A stretch of 64,000 nucleotides of DNA from CAHJXF01 sp038225855 (GTDB lineage: Bacteria > Pseudomonadota > Gammaproteobacteria > Burkholderiales > Burkholderiaceae_D), in contig JBBRQU010000007.1 in NCBI GenBank assembly GCA_038225855.1, positions 53,952-117,951 on the forward strand, written 5' to 3'. Made by a program: the position numbers and the translations under genes. The notes under the pieces are model-generated. The model made no database searches. It was not told the DNA's origin and was given only the letters and a program-made list of their open reading frames with translations. Numbering within the stretch: position 1 is the stretch's first letter; the number at the start of each line of letters is the position of its first letter. This document shows, one piece after another, positions 16,876-25,625 of this stretch.

Positions 16876-17973
16876 CTACGACACGGCCTCCGCCTCATCC
16901 CCGTATTCGGTCTCGAAGGCTTCGGCCTCCAGACCTTTCTCGTTCAGCCAACGCACCATCACTGCCACGTCGCCATGCGTGACGATGACGCGCTCGGCGC
17001 CGCTTGCGGCGATTGCCGCGTGCAGACCCGGCCAATCGGCGTGATCCGATAGAACGAAGCCGCGATCCACACCGCGCCTGCGGCGCGCGCCACGCAACAG
17101 CATCCAGCCCGACGCGAAGCCATCGCTGTATTCACCGAAGCGCCGCATCCACGTCGATCCCGCGGCCGAAGGCGGCGCGAGCACCAGGCCCTTCCTGAAG
17201 AGCGCTTTGTCCTCTACTTCCGAGACGAGCGTGGTTCCAGGCAACGCGACACCCGCTGCGCGATAGGCGCGGTTCAGCGGCTCGACCGCGCCGTGGCAGA
17301 AGATGGGACCGATGCCTGCGTCGACTCCGGCGAGCACACGCTGCGCCTTGCCGAATGCATAGCAGAACAGCACCGACGCGCGGTCGTTGTCGGCATTGGT
17401 CCGCCACCATGCATCGATGCCCGCAAAGATTTCTCGTTGTGGTTGCCAGCGATAGATCGGCAGGCCGAAGGTCGATTCGGTGATGAACACGTCGCAACGT
17501 ACGGGCTCGAATGGCGCGCAGGTCGGATCGACGTCGAAGCCCCGCATGAACTTGTAGTCGCCCGACGCGACCCATACGCGCCCGCCATGCTCGAGACGAA
17601 TCTGCGCCGAGCCGAGCACGTGTCCCGCGGGATGCAGCGAGACGCGCACGCCGTTGTGCATAACGGCTTCTCCATACGGCAAGGTCTGCAGGTCGATAGG
17701 CCCGAGACGCGCGCGCAGCACACCTTCACCGGGCGCCGCGGCGAGATAGTGGCCGTGTCCCATGCGCGCGTGGTCGGCATGCGCATGCGTGATCACCGCG
17801 CGATCGACCGGACGCCACGGGTCGATATAGAAATCGCCGGCAGGACAGTACAGACCTTGCGGTCGCAGGACGACGAGATCGTCGCTGCGCGAGCGGCGCG
17901 GGGGAACGTGATTCGGGACGTGATTCGGAACGCGACCCACATCACCCGGAGCCCCCTCAATATTGGCTGGCAT
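16876..17973 (-). CDS. Ligase-associated DNA damage response exonuclease (MBL fold)
   Basis: 365 residues. Beta-lactamase-fold metal motifs: THAHADHAR (HxHxDH), HPAGHVLGSAQ, SGDYKF and a late LSDHADW with VIVTHGD, typical of the beta-CASP-like nuclease of the Lhr/ligase cluster. It is expected to be a metal-dependent exonuclease on DNA ends. The start at 17971-17973 (MPANIEG) overlaps the clsB stop by 17 bases; 17994 is an alternative. It is thus the last gene of the clsB operon rather than of the ligase operon, separated from the ligase by the oppositely oriented cyclase gene. Confidence 0.9.
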   Translation of the reverse strand: MPANIEGAPGDVGRVPNHVPNHVPPRRSRSDDLVVLRPQGLYCPAGDFYIDPWRPVDRAVITHAHADHARMGHGHYLAAAPGEGVLRARLGPIDLQTLPYGEAVMHNGVRVSLHPAGHVLGSAQIRLEHGGRVWVASGDYKFMRGFDVDPTCAPFEPVRCDVFITESTFGLPIYRWQPQREIFAGIDAWWRTNADNDRASVLFCYAFGKAQRVLAGVDAGIGPIFCHGAVEPLNRAYRAAGVALPGTTLVSEVEDKALFRKGLVLAPPSAAGSTWMRRFGEYSDGFASGWMLLRGARRRRGVDRGFVLSDHADWPGLHAAIAASGAERVIVTHGDVAVMVRWLNEKGLEAEAFETEYGDEAEAVS

Positions 17974-19165
17974 GGCCGGTGAAGTAGACGCCAAGACGCA
18001 AGGCCGCGTACGACAGCGCGTTGATCGCCCGTGCGATCAGCCCGGTCTTGACGAGCCGTTCGGCGTGGACCGGCGCGGCGTCGTGGGCGATCGCGTGTTC
18101 GAGCTTCGCGCGCAAGAGGCCGGCGAATTCTTCATTGAGCACGACCAGGTTGGCTTCGCGCGCGAGCAGCAGGCTGAACGGATCGATGTTCGACGAGCCG
18201 ACCGTGGCCCATCCGCCGTCGACGACGCCGACCTTCGCGTGAAGAAATCCCGAAGTGTATTCATGGATCTCGATTCCCGCCGCGAGCAGTTCGGCATAGA
18301 GAACCTGACTCGCATAGTGCTGCATCGGATACTCCGGCCTGCCCTGCAACAGCAGGCGCACGCGCACGCCGCGCCTGGCGGCTGCAATCAGCGTTTTGCG
18401 AAAGCGTCGGCCGGGAAAGTAGTAGGCGTTGCAAAGGATGATTTCCTTTTTCGCAAGCTTGATGGCGACCAGATAGGCGCGCTCGATGGTCCGTCGATTG
18501 CGCAGGTTGTCGCGCGTGATGAAGCTCACGCGAACGTTGGCGCCTCCCGCATCGGGCGTGGCCCAGTCGCGCCGCGAAACCCAGGTGTCGATCGCGCGTT
18601 GCAGTTCGCCTTGTCCGCTCGCGATGCGTTTCCAGTCAAGGCGCAACCATTGATTGAGCATGTAGGCCGCGATCGGGCCGACGATCGGACCTTGTACGCG
18701 CGCCGCGAAATCGAAGCGCGGCGTTTCCATGACTCCCCGGTTGGGGTCGATCAGGTCGTCGACGATGTTGATGCCGCCGCAGAATGCGACCTTGCGATCG
18801 ATCATCGCGAGCTTGCGATGCAGGCGCCGCAGGCGTTCGCGCGAAAAGAACTTGAGTCCGCTCTTCCAGAACGCGTACTCGGGACGAAACACCACGACTT
18901 CCACGCCCGCTTCTTCGAGCGCCTTGCGGATAGGCTGCGCGAGATTGGCCGAGCCGAAGCCGTCGACCGAGACGCGCACCGTGACCTTGCGCTTCGCCGC
19001 GGCGGCAAGCGCTTCCGTCACCCGACGGCCGGTGTCGTCGTCGTTGTAGATGTAGGTCTCGAGATAGACCTCTTTCTTTGCGCTCTCGATGGCAGCGATC
19101 AACGCCGGGAAAAACTCGGCGCCTGCGCACAACAATTCGACTCTATTGCCCTCTTCGAAATTCAC
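17957..19165 (-). CDS. clsB: Cardiolipin synthase, ClsB type
   Basis: 402 residues, close to E. coli ClsB (413). Two HKD phospholipase D motifs are clear: HRKLAMIDRKVAFCGGIN (H-x-K-x4-D) and HAKVGVVDGGWATVGSSN. It should condense phospholipids to cardiolipin at the inner membrane. The start is a GTG at 19163-19165 overlapping the stop of the preceding gene (GTGA); the longer frame upstream lies inside that gene. E. coli clsB is likewise preceded by ybhP, an EEP-family gene, so this pair is a conserved arrangement. Confidence 0.9.
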   Translation of the reverse strand: MNFEEGNRVELLCAGAEFFPALIAAIESAKKEVYLETYIYNDDDTGRRVTEALAAAAKRKVTVRVSVDGFGSANLAQPIRKALEEAGVEVVVFRPEYAFWKSGLKFFSRERLRRLHRKLAMIDRKVAFCGGINIVDDLIDPNRGVMETPRFDFAARVQGPIVGPIAAYMLNQWLRLDWKRIASGQGELQRAIDTWVSRRDWATPDAGGANVRVSFITRDNLRNRRTIERAYLVAIKLAKKEIILCNAYYFPGRRFRKTLIAAARRGVRVRLLLQGRPEYPMQHYASQVLYAELLAAGIEIHEYTSGFLHAKVGVVDGGWATVGSSNIDPFSLLLAREANLVVLNEEFAGLLRAKLEHAIAHDAAPVHAERLVKTGLIARAINALSYAALRLGVYFTGHASQY

Positions 19166-20244
19166 TGTGGATCGAAGACGAGCTCCGCCAGGATGGGCGC
19201 GTGGTCGGATAGCTTGCGCCATGCAGGTCCCGAGAGCACCTGGGCCGAAGCGATCTTGAAGCCGCGCACATAGACGCGATCGAGGCGCAAGAGCGGGAAG
19301 CCGGCGGGGTAGGTGCGTGCCGGGTTGGCGATACGCGATGCGCGCGCGCCGGCAACCACCGGCGGGGCGGCCGATGCGGTGGCCGATGCAGCAGCAGCGG
19401 ATGCGGCGGCCTTGGCAGTGGCCTTCGCGGCCGACTTCGCACCGGCCTTGAATGGCGCGCCCATCGTGTCGCTGATACGTGCGCCTTGCTTTTGCACATA
19501 GCCGCTCGCGCGTCGTGCGAGCGCGGCGCTGCGCGTCTGGCTGCGTGTGTCCATCGACGAGAACACTTCGCGCACCCCGAGGCTTTCGACTAGCCGCTTG
19601 CCCAGGCGATGCCGCCAATCGTTGAAGTCTCCGGCGATCACCAGCGGCGCGTCATTGGGTACGTGCGAGCGTATGCGCGCGATCATCGCATCGGCCTGCC
19701 GCACGCGGCTCTCTTCGAACAAGCCGAGATGGGCGCAGATGCAATGTACGCGCACGCCATCGACTTCGAACTCGCAATGCAGAAGCCCGCGCGACTCGAA
19801 CCGATGGTCCGAGATGTCGATGTTCTCGTGCGCGATCAGCGGGAAGCGCGACAGCAGTGCGTTGCCGTGGTCCCCCTCGGTGCGCACCGAGTTGCGTCCA
19901 TAGGCACTCTGGGCCCAGCGATCGCCGGCGAGGAACGTGTGTTGCGCGATCTCGGGCCAGTTGTCGAAGCGTTGGGCGTGCAGGTCGTTGCGCCCCTGCA
20001 CTTCCTGCAGGAACACCAGGTCGGCTTCGAGCGCATGCAGTCCCGCGCGCAGATCGTGAATGCGATTCTTGCGCGACATCGCGGAGACGCCCTTGTGGAT
20101 GTTGTAGGTCGCGATGCGCAAGCGCGTTGCAGACTGCGGGACCGCTTCGTCGGATACGGCGAGCGATGCATCGCGCTCCTGCACCAGCGCATCGGCTGCG
20201 TTGGCGCCCTCGCCGGTGGGATCGGTTGCGGCGTCATGGGTCAT
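19162..20244 (-). CDS. Endonuclease/exonuclease/phosphatase family protein (YbhP-like)
   Basis: 360 residues. EEP motifs are ATYNIHKG, LVFLQEVQG, VIAGDFNDW and SDHAPILAEL, giving the catalytic Asn, Glu, Asp and His. The substrate is unknown; family members cleave phosphodiester or phosphomonoester bonds. The start at 20242-20244 overlaps the nudB stop (ATGA). Between the DFNDW and final segments there is an Ala/Lys-rich low-complexity stretch (about residues 250-300, e.g. AKATAKAAASAAAASATA) that ordinary family members lack. It overlaps clsB by four bases, like the ybhP-clsB pair. Confidence 0.87.
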   Translation of the reverse strand: MTHDAATDPTGEGANAADALVQERDASLAVSDEAVPQSATRLRIATYNIHKGVSAMSRKNRIHDLRAGLHALEADLVFLQEVQGRNDLHAQRFDNWPEIAQHTFLAGDRWAQSAYGRNSVRTEGDHGNALLSRFPLIAHENIDISDHRFESRGLLHCEFEVDGVRVHCICAHLGLFEESRVRQADAMIARIRSHVPNDAPLVIAGDFNDWRHRLGKRLVESLGVREVFSSMDTRSQTRSAALARRASGYVQKQGARISDTMGAPFKAGAKSAAKATAKAAASAAAASATASAAPPVVAGARASRIANPARTYPAGFPLLRLDRVYVRGFKIASAQVLSGPAWRKLSDHAPILAELVFDPQ

Positions 20245-20723
20245 GGGAGTCTTGCGGTCGTCTTGCATCGTTGCGGCAACTGGAGAATGGCTTCCGCGTT
20301 GCTCGGTGAGAAGCACCGCGCGGCCGCCTCCCGAAAGGGGAGCCAAGCGTATTGCAAATGCTCGCGAGCGGCAACGCGCACCCCGCGGCGAGAGGGAAAT
20401 TCGTCAGGCAATGCGAGCCCGAACCAGTGCTCGGTGTTGCGCACGACGCCGGGCGCATAGCGATGGCGCCAATGTGGATAGATGCCGTATTCGATCGCAT
20501 GGTTCCAATCGATCAGTTCGCCGTCGCGATCGGCTGCGATGCCGGTCTCTTCGGCGACCTCGCGAATCGCCGTCGCATGAAGCGGCTCGTCAAGCGTATC
20601 GACGCTGCCGGTGACCGACTGCCAGTGGCCGGCGCGGTCGGCGCGTTCGAGCAACAGCACGTGAAGGTCGTGGGTGTGGATCACGACGAGCACCGACCGC
20701 GGGAGTTTGTACGGCGTGGTCAT
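20241..20723 (-). CDS. nudB: Dihydroneopterin triphosphate diphosphatase
   Basis: 160 residues with a full Nudix box: G-x5-E-x7-REVAEETGI starting at GSVDTLDEP near residue 38. The surrounding sequence (KLPRSVLVVIHT at the start, WNHAIEYGIYPHWRHRYAPG, NTEHWFGLALP) matches NudB, which removes pyrophosphate from dihydroneopterin triphosphate in folate synthesis. It overlaps both neighbours by four bases (ATGA junctions), downstream of the aspS-linked unknown and upstream of the EEP gene. Confidence 0.9.
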   Translation of the reverse strand: MTTPYKLPRSVLVVIHTHDLHVLLLERADRAGHWQSVTGSVDTLDEPLHATAIREVAEETGIAADRDGELIDWNHAIEYGIYPHWRHRYAPGVVRNTEHWFGLALPDEFPSRRGVRVAAREHLQYAWLPFREAAARCFSPSNAEAILQLPQRCKTTARLP

Positions 20724-21598
20724 GGGCTCGCTTCGGCGATCGACAGCGCCTGTGCTTCGAGGGCGGCCGTGTCGTAGATCAGCAGTTCGCGATCGCCGGG
20801 CCGCATTTCATGGGTGTTCGCACGCGCGAGCAATGGGGTCAGCGCGCGCTTTCCCGCAGCGTCGGCGCGCGCGACCAGGAGAACGCCGCGCGCGGGGATG
20901 GCGCAATACAGACGCGTCGATCCGACCAGCGCCGCAAGTTTTTTCATGCGGCGCGCATCGAATAATTCGGCGACCGCATCGTCCTTCGATATGACGCGAT
21001 AGACGCCCGCCCGATCGCCTAGCAATTCAGCGCGCGGCTCGCCGTCGGCCGCGAGGTTTGCCAGTACGGCCCGCTTCAACTGCGCGCGATCGACGCCCAG
21101 ACGATCGGCGAGGGCCGATGTGACGAAGGTGGCGGCCGCACCCGAGACCAGCGCATAGCGGACTTCGAGCGGCCCGATCAGCGGCTCGGTCACGTAGCCG
21201 AAGCGAAAGCCCGGAGACGACTCGCCGATCACCATGGCGCGCACATCGGCCAAGCGCGGCTTGGCGAGCGCGGCTTCGACATGCGCGATGTCGGCTGCGA
21301 CGCCATCGATCGCATTCGAGCAGCCGAATCGATCTGCGCCACATGCATCGAACGCCGCGGCGAGACGCGCATCGATATAGACGCCCGAAGGCATCGTGAT
21401 GCGCAGCATGTCGCGGCCGAGAGACGCGACGCTCGCACCCGCATGATGGTTCACGATCTGCGCGCCAAGGCGCTGGCCCACGGCGTCGGGTCGGGTTCGC
21501 GCATCGAGCCACCACAACCCGGCTCCGCCCGCGACCAACACGATGACAGCGACGGCGAGCGCGATCGCACCGCCTGTGCGCCGTGCCGGACGTTCCAT
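20720..21598 (-). CDS. Membrane-anchored protein of unknown function
   Basis: 292 residues with one N-terminal membrane segment (AIALAVAVIVLVAGGAGLWW, ~11-30) and a mostly extracytoplasmic alpha/beta body. I do not recognise a catalytic motif. Segments such as RITMPSGVYIDARLAAAF, AMVIGESSPGFRFGYV and MRPGDRELLIYDTAALE give no family assignment from memory. It lies 39 bases after aspS and overlaps nudB by four bases, so it is part of the aspS operon. Confidence 0.75.
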   Translation of the reverse strand: MERPARRTGGAIALAVAVIVLVAGGAGLWWLDARTRPDAVGQRLGAQIVNHHAGASVASLGRDMLRITMPSGVYIDARLAAAFDACGADRFGCSNAIDGVAADIAHVEAALAKPRLADVRAMVIGESSPGFRFGYVTEPLIGPLEVRYALVSGAAATFVTSALADRLGVDRAQLKRAVLANLAADGEPRAELLGDRAGVYRVISKDDAVAELFDARRMKKLAALVGSTRLYCAIPARGVLLVARADAAGKRALTPLLARANTHEMRPGDRELLIYDTAALEAQALSIAEASP

Positions 21599-21637
21599 CA
21601 GGGGTCGGCGTTCGACTCGGCCGGCGCTCCCGCCGCG

Positions 21638-23488
21638 TCAGGCCGCACGCGGCTGGACATCGTTCGAGCCACCCGCAAGCGTGGGTGCGCGCTCGTTGCT
21701 GCGCAGACGAATGTGCAGCTCGCGCAACTGGCGTTCGTCGACTGCGCTCGGCGCTTCGGTCAGCAGATCCTGCGCGCGTTGCGTCTTGGGGAACGCGATC
21801 ACGTCGCGTATCGATTCGGCGCCGGCCATCATCGTGACGAGCCGATCGAGGCCGAAGGCGATGCCGCCATGCGGAGGCGCGCCATAGCGCAACGCGTCGA
21901 GCAGGAAGCCGAACTTGTTCTGCGCCTCTTCGGCGTCGATCTTGAGCGCGCGAAACACCTTGCTCTGCACTTCCTCGCGATGGATACGAACCGAGCCGCC
22001 GCCGATCTCCCAACCGTTGAGCACCAGGTCGTAGGCCTTGGCGGTGCAGCGCGCGGGATCGGTCGCGAGAAAATTCTCGTCGCCGTCCTTGGGTGCGGTG
22101 AAGGGATGATGAGCGGCGGTGAAGCGGCCCTCGGCCTCGTCGAATTCGAACATCGGAAAGTCGACGACCCACAACGGGCGCCAGCCTGGATCGAACAGGC
22201 CGGTGCGCTTGCCGAATTCCGAATGACCGATCTTCACGCGCAGCGCGCCGAGCGCATCGTTGACGACCTTGGCCCGATCGGCGCCGAAGAAAATCAGGTC
22301 GCCGTCTGCGGCACCGGTACGCTCGACGATGGTCTTCAATGCGGCGTTGTGAATGTTCTTGACGATCGGCGACTGCAACCCCACGCGCAAGTCGCTCTGC
22401 GACAGATCGTTGACCTTGATGTAGGCCAGACCCTTGGCGCCATAGATCGTCACGAATTGCGTGTAGGCATCGATCTCCGAACGCGCGAAGCCGCCATTGG
22501 TTGCCCCGCCGCCCGGGATGCGCAGCGCGACCACGCGGCCGCCTTCGCTGTTGGCCGCGGCCGCGAAGACCTTGAAGTCGACGTCGCGCATCGCGTCGGT
22601 GAGGTCGGTGAACTCGAGCAGAACGCGCAGGTCGGGCTTGTCCGAGCCGAAACGCGCCATCGCTTCGGCATGGGGCATCACGGGAAACGCGGGCAGATCG
22701 ACGTCCATCACGGTCTTGAACACGTGCCGCGTCATGGTCTCGAAGATCGTGCGGATCTCGATCTCGTCGAGAAACGAGGTCTCGCAATCGATCTGCGTGA
22801 ACTCGGGTTGCCGATCGGCGCGCAGGTCCTCGTCGCGAAAGCACTTGACGATCTGATAGTAGCGATCGAAGCCGGCCACCATCAGCATCTGCTTGAACAG
22901 TTGCGGCGATTGTGGAAGCGCGAAGAACATGCCGGGGTTCACGCGGCTGGGCACCAGATAGTCGCGTGCGCCCTCGGGCGTGCTTCGCGTCAGCATCGGC
23001 GTCTCGATGTCGATGAAGCCCTGCGCATCGAGGTACTTGCGCACTTCCATCGTGACGCGATGACGCAGCATCAGGTTCTTCTGCATGAAGGGACGCCGCA
23101 GATCGAGAACGCGATGCGTCAGGCGCGTGGTCTCGGAAAGGTTGTCGTCGTCGAGCTGGAATGGCGGAGTCACCGACGGGTTGAGCACGTCGATCTCGTG
23201 AGCCAGTACTTCGATCTCGCCGGACTTCATGGCCGCGTTCGCGGTTCCTGCAGGACGCGCGCGAACCACGCCTTTGACCGCGATGCAAAACTCGTTGCGC
23301 AGCGACTCGGCGATCGCAAAAGTTTCGGCACGATCGGGGTCGCAGACGATTTGCGCGATGCCTTCGCGATCGCGCAGGTCGATGAAGATGACCCCGCCGT
23401 GATCGCGCCGGCGATGGACCCAGCCGTACAGGACGACCGGCTCTCCAAGGTTTTCGGCGGTGACCAGACCGCAATAGTTGGTACGCAT
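21638..23488 (-). CDS. aspS: Aspartyl-tRNA synthetase
   Basis: 616 residues, a bacterial-type class II synthetase. The N-terminal OB-fold (VVLYGWVHRRRDHGG) binds the anticodon. Motif 2 is in RYYQIVKCFRDEDLRADRQPEF (first part), the bacterial GAD insertion follows, and motif 3 is GIAFGLDRLVTMM. It charges tRNA-Asp. It starts 22 bases after the DUF502 stop within the fmdB-DUF502-aspS run common in betaproteobacteria. The C-terminus ends in a short non-conserved tail. Whether it also charges tRNA-Asn depends on amidotransferase genes outside the window. Confidence 0.97.
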   Translation of the reverse strand: MRTNYCGLVTAENLGEPVVLYGWVHRRRDHGGVIFIDLRDREGIAQIVCDPDRAETFAIAESLRNEFCIAVKGVVRARPAGTANAAMKSGEIEVLAHEIDVLNPSVTPPFQLDDDNLSETTRLTHRVLDLRRPFMQKNLMLRHRVTMEVRKYLDAQGFIDIETPMLTRSTPEGARDYLVPSRVNPGMFFALPQSPQLFKQMLMVAGFDRYYQIVKCFRDEDLRADRQPEFTQIDCETSFLDEIEIRTIFETMTRHVFKTVMDVDLPAFPVMPHAEAMARFGSDKPDLRVLLEFTDLTDAMRDVDFKVFAAAANSEGGRVVALRIPGGGATNGGFARSEIDAYTQFVTIYGAKGLAYIKVNDLSQSDLRVGLQSPIVKNIHNAALKTIVERTGAADGDLIFFGADRAKVVNDALGALRVKIGHSEFGKRTGLFDPGWRPLWVVDFPMFEFDEAEGRFTAAHHPFTAPKDGDENFLATDPARCTAKAYDLVLNGWEIGGGSVRIHREEVQSKVFRALKIDAEEAQNKFGFLLDALRYGAPPHGGIAFGLDRLVTMMAGAESIRDVIAFPKTQRAQDLLTEAPSAVDERQLRELHIRLRSNERAPTLAGGSNDVQPRAA

Positions 23489-23510
23489 GAGAACTCCGAA
23501 TCAAATGGTC

Positions 23511-24152
23511 TTACGATGATGGAGGTGCGGGCTCGGCGGCTGCGAGTTCCGCTGTCGAGCCCGCGCGCGCTGCGGGCGCGACCACGCCCATCGAGACCAC
23601 GAACTTGAGCGCCTCGTCGACGCTGATATCGAGGTCGACGATTTGTGCGAGCGGCACGATGAGGATGTACCCGGACGTCGGATTGGGCGCGGTCGGCACA
23701 TAGACGGTCGCGTGTTCGCCGACGAGCGCCCCTTGCAGGGTGGCGCCGGGACTCCCGACGACGAAGCCCACGGTCCACAGGCCTGGTCTTGGAAATTCGA
23801 CCAGCACAGCTTTGCGGAACGCCTTGCCCGACGGCGAAAACAGCGTGTCGGACACCTGCTTGACGCTCGAGTAGATCACCGAGACGATCGGAATGCGCGC
23901 GAGCAACGCTTCCCACCAGACCACCAGACGCCGTCCGATGAAATTGCGCCCCAGGATGCCCACCCCGAGAACGATCGCGAGCGTGAGGATCACGCCCATT
24001 CCCGGAATATTGAACGGCGCCTCGTTGCGGATCGATGCCGGCAACAGCAGCAGCGTCTGATCCATCGTCGTCACGATCAAGTTCAGCACCCAGAGCGTGA
24101 TGGCGAGCGGGACGAGGATCAAGAGGCCCGTGAAGAAATACTTCTTGAGCAT
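23511..24152 (-). CDS. DUF502 family membrane protein
   Basis: 213 residues. Two membrane spans (GLLILVPLAITLWVLNLIV at ~9-27 and GMGVILTLAIVLGVGILG at ~51-68) are followed by a conserved soluble part containing IPIVSVIYSSVKQV and FVVGSPGATLQG, diagnostic of DUF502. The biochemical function is not established. It lies nine bases or fewer from fmdB and 22 bases from aspS, the standard betaproteobacterial order. The C-terminal ~25 residues are Ala/Pro-rich and not conserved. Confidence 0.9.
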   Translation of the reverse strand: MLKKYFFTGLLILVPLAITLWVLNLIVTTMDQTLLLLPASIRNEAPFNIPGMGVILTLAIVLGVGILGRNFIGRRLVVWWEALLARIPIVSVIYSSVKQVSDTLFSPSGKAFRKAVLVEFPRPGLWTVGFVVGSPGATLQGALVGEHATVYVPTAPNPTSGYILIVPLAQIVDLDISVDEALKFVVSMGVVAPAARAGSTAELAAAEPAPPSS

Positions 24153-24160
24153 GGCGCCGC

Positions 24161-24556
24161 TCAGGTCGACGATGGCGTCGAAGGCGCAGGGCTCGGAGAC
24201 GGACTCGCCGAACTTTTGTCGCTTGCCGGCGAAGATGCCTCGCTCGTCTTGGTCGAAGAGGCCTCCTCTTTGGCATTCGAGTCGTTGCCTTGCGCAGCTT
24301 TCTCGCCGCTCGCGGGCTCAGCGGATCCGGCGTCCTTTTCGGAATTGCCCTTGGCGTCGGCCTTGGCCGCCGGCGGATTGCGGAAGTCGGTTGCGTACCA
24401 GCCCGAACCCTTGAGCTGGAATCCGGCGGCAGTGACCTGTTTCTTGAATGCGGAAGCGCCGCACGCCGGGCAAACGGCCAGGGGGAGATCCGAGATTTTC
24501 TGGAGCACGTCTTGCGTGTGTTCGCAACTCTCGCAACGGTAGGAATAGATAGGCAT
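24161..24556 (-). CDS. FmdB family zinc-ribbon regulatory protein
   Basis: 131 residues. It begins MPIYSYRCESCEHTQDVLQK and continues CPACGASAFKKQV: two CxxC pairs forming the FmdB zinc ribbon in the first ~45 residues. The remaining ~75 residues are low-complexity, rich in Ala, Ser, Lys and Glu, as usual for betaproteobacterial members. The start at 24554-24556 is fixed by the conserved MPIYSY opening; the frame is open upstream without family similarity. It is the first gene of the aspS operon, with a TATAAT (minus strand, 24614-24619) about 60 bases upstream. Confidence 0.9.
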   Translation of the reverse strand: MPIYSYRCESCEHTQDVLQKISDLPLAVCPACGASAFKKQVTAAGFQLKGSGWYATDFRNPPAAKADAKGNSEKDAGSAEPASGEKAAQGNDSNAKEEASSTKTSEASSPASDKSSASPSPSPAPSTPSST

Positions 24557-24613
24557 GGAGAACGCGGCGCCGCAAACGAAAGGTCCGCAGCCACTGACCG
24601 CGCAAAGGCGTGG

Positions 24614-24619
24614 ATTATA
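24614..24619 (-). promoter_or_regulatory. Probable -10 element of the fmdB-aspS operon
   Basis: A perfect TATAAT on the minus strand, 57 bases before the fmdB ATG. No good -35 is present at 17 bases; the sequence there is a T-tract from the neighbouring terminator. Confidence 0.45.
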
Positions 24620-24635
24620 GGGGAGTCGAGGAAGC

Positions 24636-24667
24636 AAAAAAAAAGCTCCGGAGCCCGGAGCTTTTTT
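24636..24667 (-). terminator. Intrinsic terminator downstream of the cysteine-repeat gene
   Basis: Bases 24641-24651 pair perfectly with 24655-24665 (11 bp, three-base loop). Long A/T runs on both sides make it potentially bidirectional. It starts 15 bases after the stop of the gene at 24682 and separates it from the fmdB promoter. Confidence 0.9.
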
Positions 24668-24681
24668 GAAGAGGGAACGGC

Positions 24682-25230
24682 TTACTTGCCGTACTTCGTC
24701 TTCGCAGCCGTCTTGCAGGCGTCCTTGGCAACGCCCGACATGCCGTCGCATTTTTCAATCGCGACCTTGTAATTGGCATCGCGCTTGTCATCGGCCGCAT
24801 CGTTGTGGGCTGTGGTGGTCTTCTGCATCGCCTTGGCGTCGGCCTTGGCCTTGGTCTGGACGGCCTTGGCCTCCTTCACGCAAACGTCCTTGTCATTACC
24901 GGTCCGGGCGTCGCACTTTTCCTTGGCCACGTCGTAGTCGGCATCGGCTGCCGCCATCGTCGCGTCACGCCGCGCTTTGGGTGTGTTCTTGTAGTCGGCT
25001 TCGGCAGCAGCGTCGGCCTTCTTTTGGTTTGCTTTCGCCTCAGCCTTGCAAACGTCCTTGGGGTTGCCCGAAAGGCTGCCGCACTTGTCTTCAGCCATCT
25101 TGTATTCGGATTTCGCCTTGTCCTTGGCCGCACTGTATTCAGCCTTGGTGGTCATGGCCATAACCGATCCCGATGCCATCAGGCAGACAGAAGTGGCTAC
25201 CGCACTCACGAGCATTTGAATATTTCGCAT
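24682..25230 (-). CDS. Exported helical protein with three C-x10-C repeats
   Basis: 182 residues with a signal peptide (hydrophobic LVSAVATSVCLMASG, cleavage near VMA-MTT). The mature protein is Ala/Lys/Asp-rich and helical. It contains three copies of a unit in which K-C-x10-C sits between Ala/Lys-rich helices: KCGSLSGNPKDVCKAEAKA, KCDARTGNDKDVCVKEAKA and KCDGMSGVAKDACKTAAK. Similar proteins occur in betaproteobacteria without known function. Each pair could form one disulfide in a helical hairpin. The ATG at 25228-25230 is preferred over a GTG three codons upstream. Confidence 0.82.
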   Translation of the reverse strand: MRNIQMLVSAVATSVCLMASGSVMAMTTKAEYSAAKDKAKSEYKMAEDKCGSLSGNPKDVCKAEAKANQKKADAAAEADYKNTPKARRDATMAAADADYDVAKEKCDARTGNDKDVCVKEAKAVQTKAKADAKAMQKTTTAHNDAADDKRDANYKVAIEKCDGMSGVAKDACKTAAKTKYGK

Positions 25231-25279
25231 AATTTCCACTTTAAAGGTAATTTAAAAAAACAGCGACCGCGCCAAAAGT

Positions 25280-25528
25280 TCAAATCGACATCGGCTTCTT
25301 TTCATTGCCCAACTCCTGCCGATTCGACGCGTCACCACCCGCGCGTGTCGGAGTCAGATTCCACAGCGCCTGATGCTTCAAGCTCCCATAGCGCATCTGC
25401 AACCGCCCCGCATATTCGGCGCGCTCACCTTCCAGAACCAGCTTTCGATTCCCGAACTGACTCCCGGTGCGCTGCAGATAACGTCCGTAGACTTGTTTGC
25501 AACGCCCAATGCTGACATCCCAATTCAT
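25280..25528 (-). CDS. CsbD-like stress protein
   Basis: 82 residues from the ATG at 25526-25528, preceded by GAGGGA. It opens MNWDVSIGRCKQVYGRYLQ and continues LEGERAEYAGRLQMRYGSLK, the four-helix CsbD pattern (family opening MNWDxIxGxWKQxKG, then a second block ending RYGxxK). CsbD proteins are induced by general or envelope stress; their molecular role is unknown. The last ~25 residues are not conserved. Upstream in-frame sequence to 25684 has no CsbD similarity. Confidence 0.75.
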   Translation of the reverse strand: MNWDVSIGRCKQVYGRYLQRTGSQFGNRKLVLEGERAEYAGRLQMRYGSLKHQALWNLTPTRAGGDASNRQELGNEKKPMSI

Positions 25529-25625
25529 GATACGTCCCTCGTGTTGACCGAATATTCGAAAGCGCAAGGCCCGGGATAATGCAGGACAAGAAAAGCGTTT
25601 ATTCAATCCACAGGTCTCGATCCTT

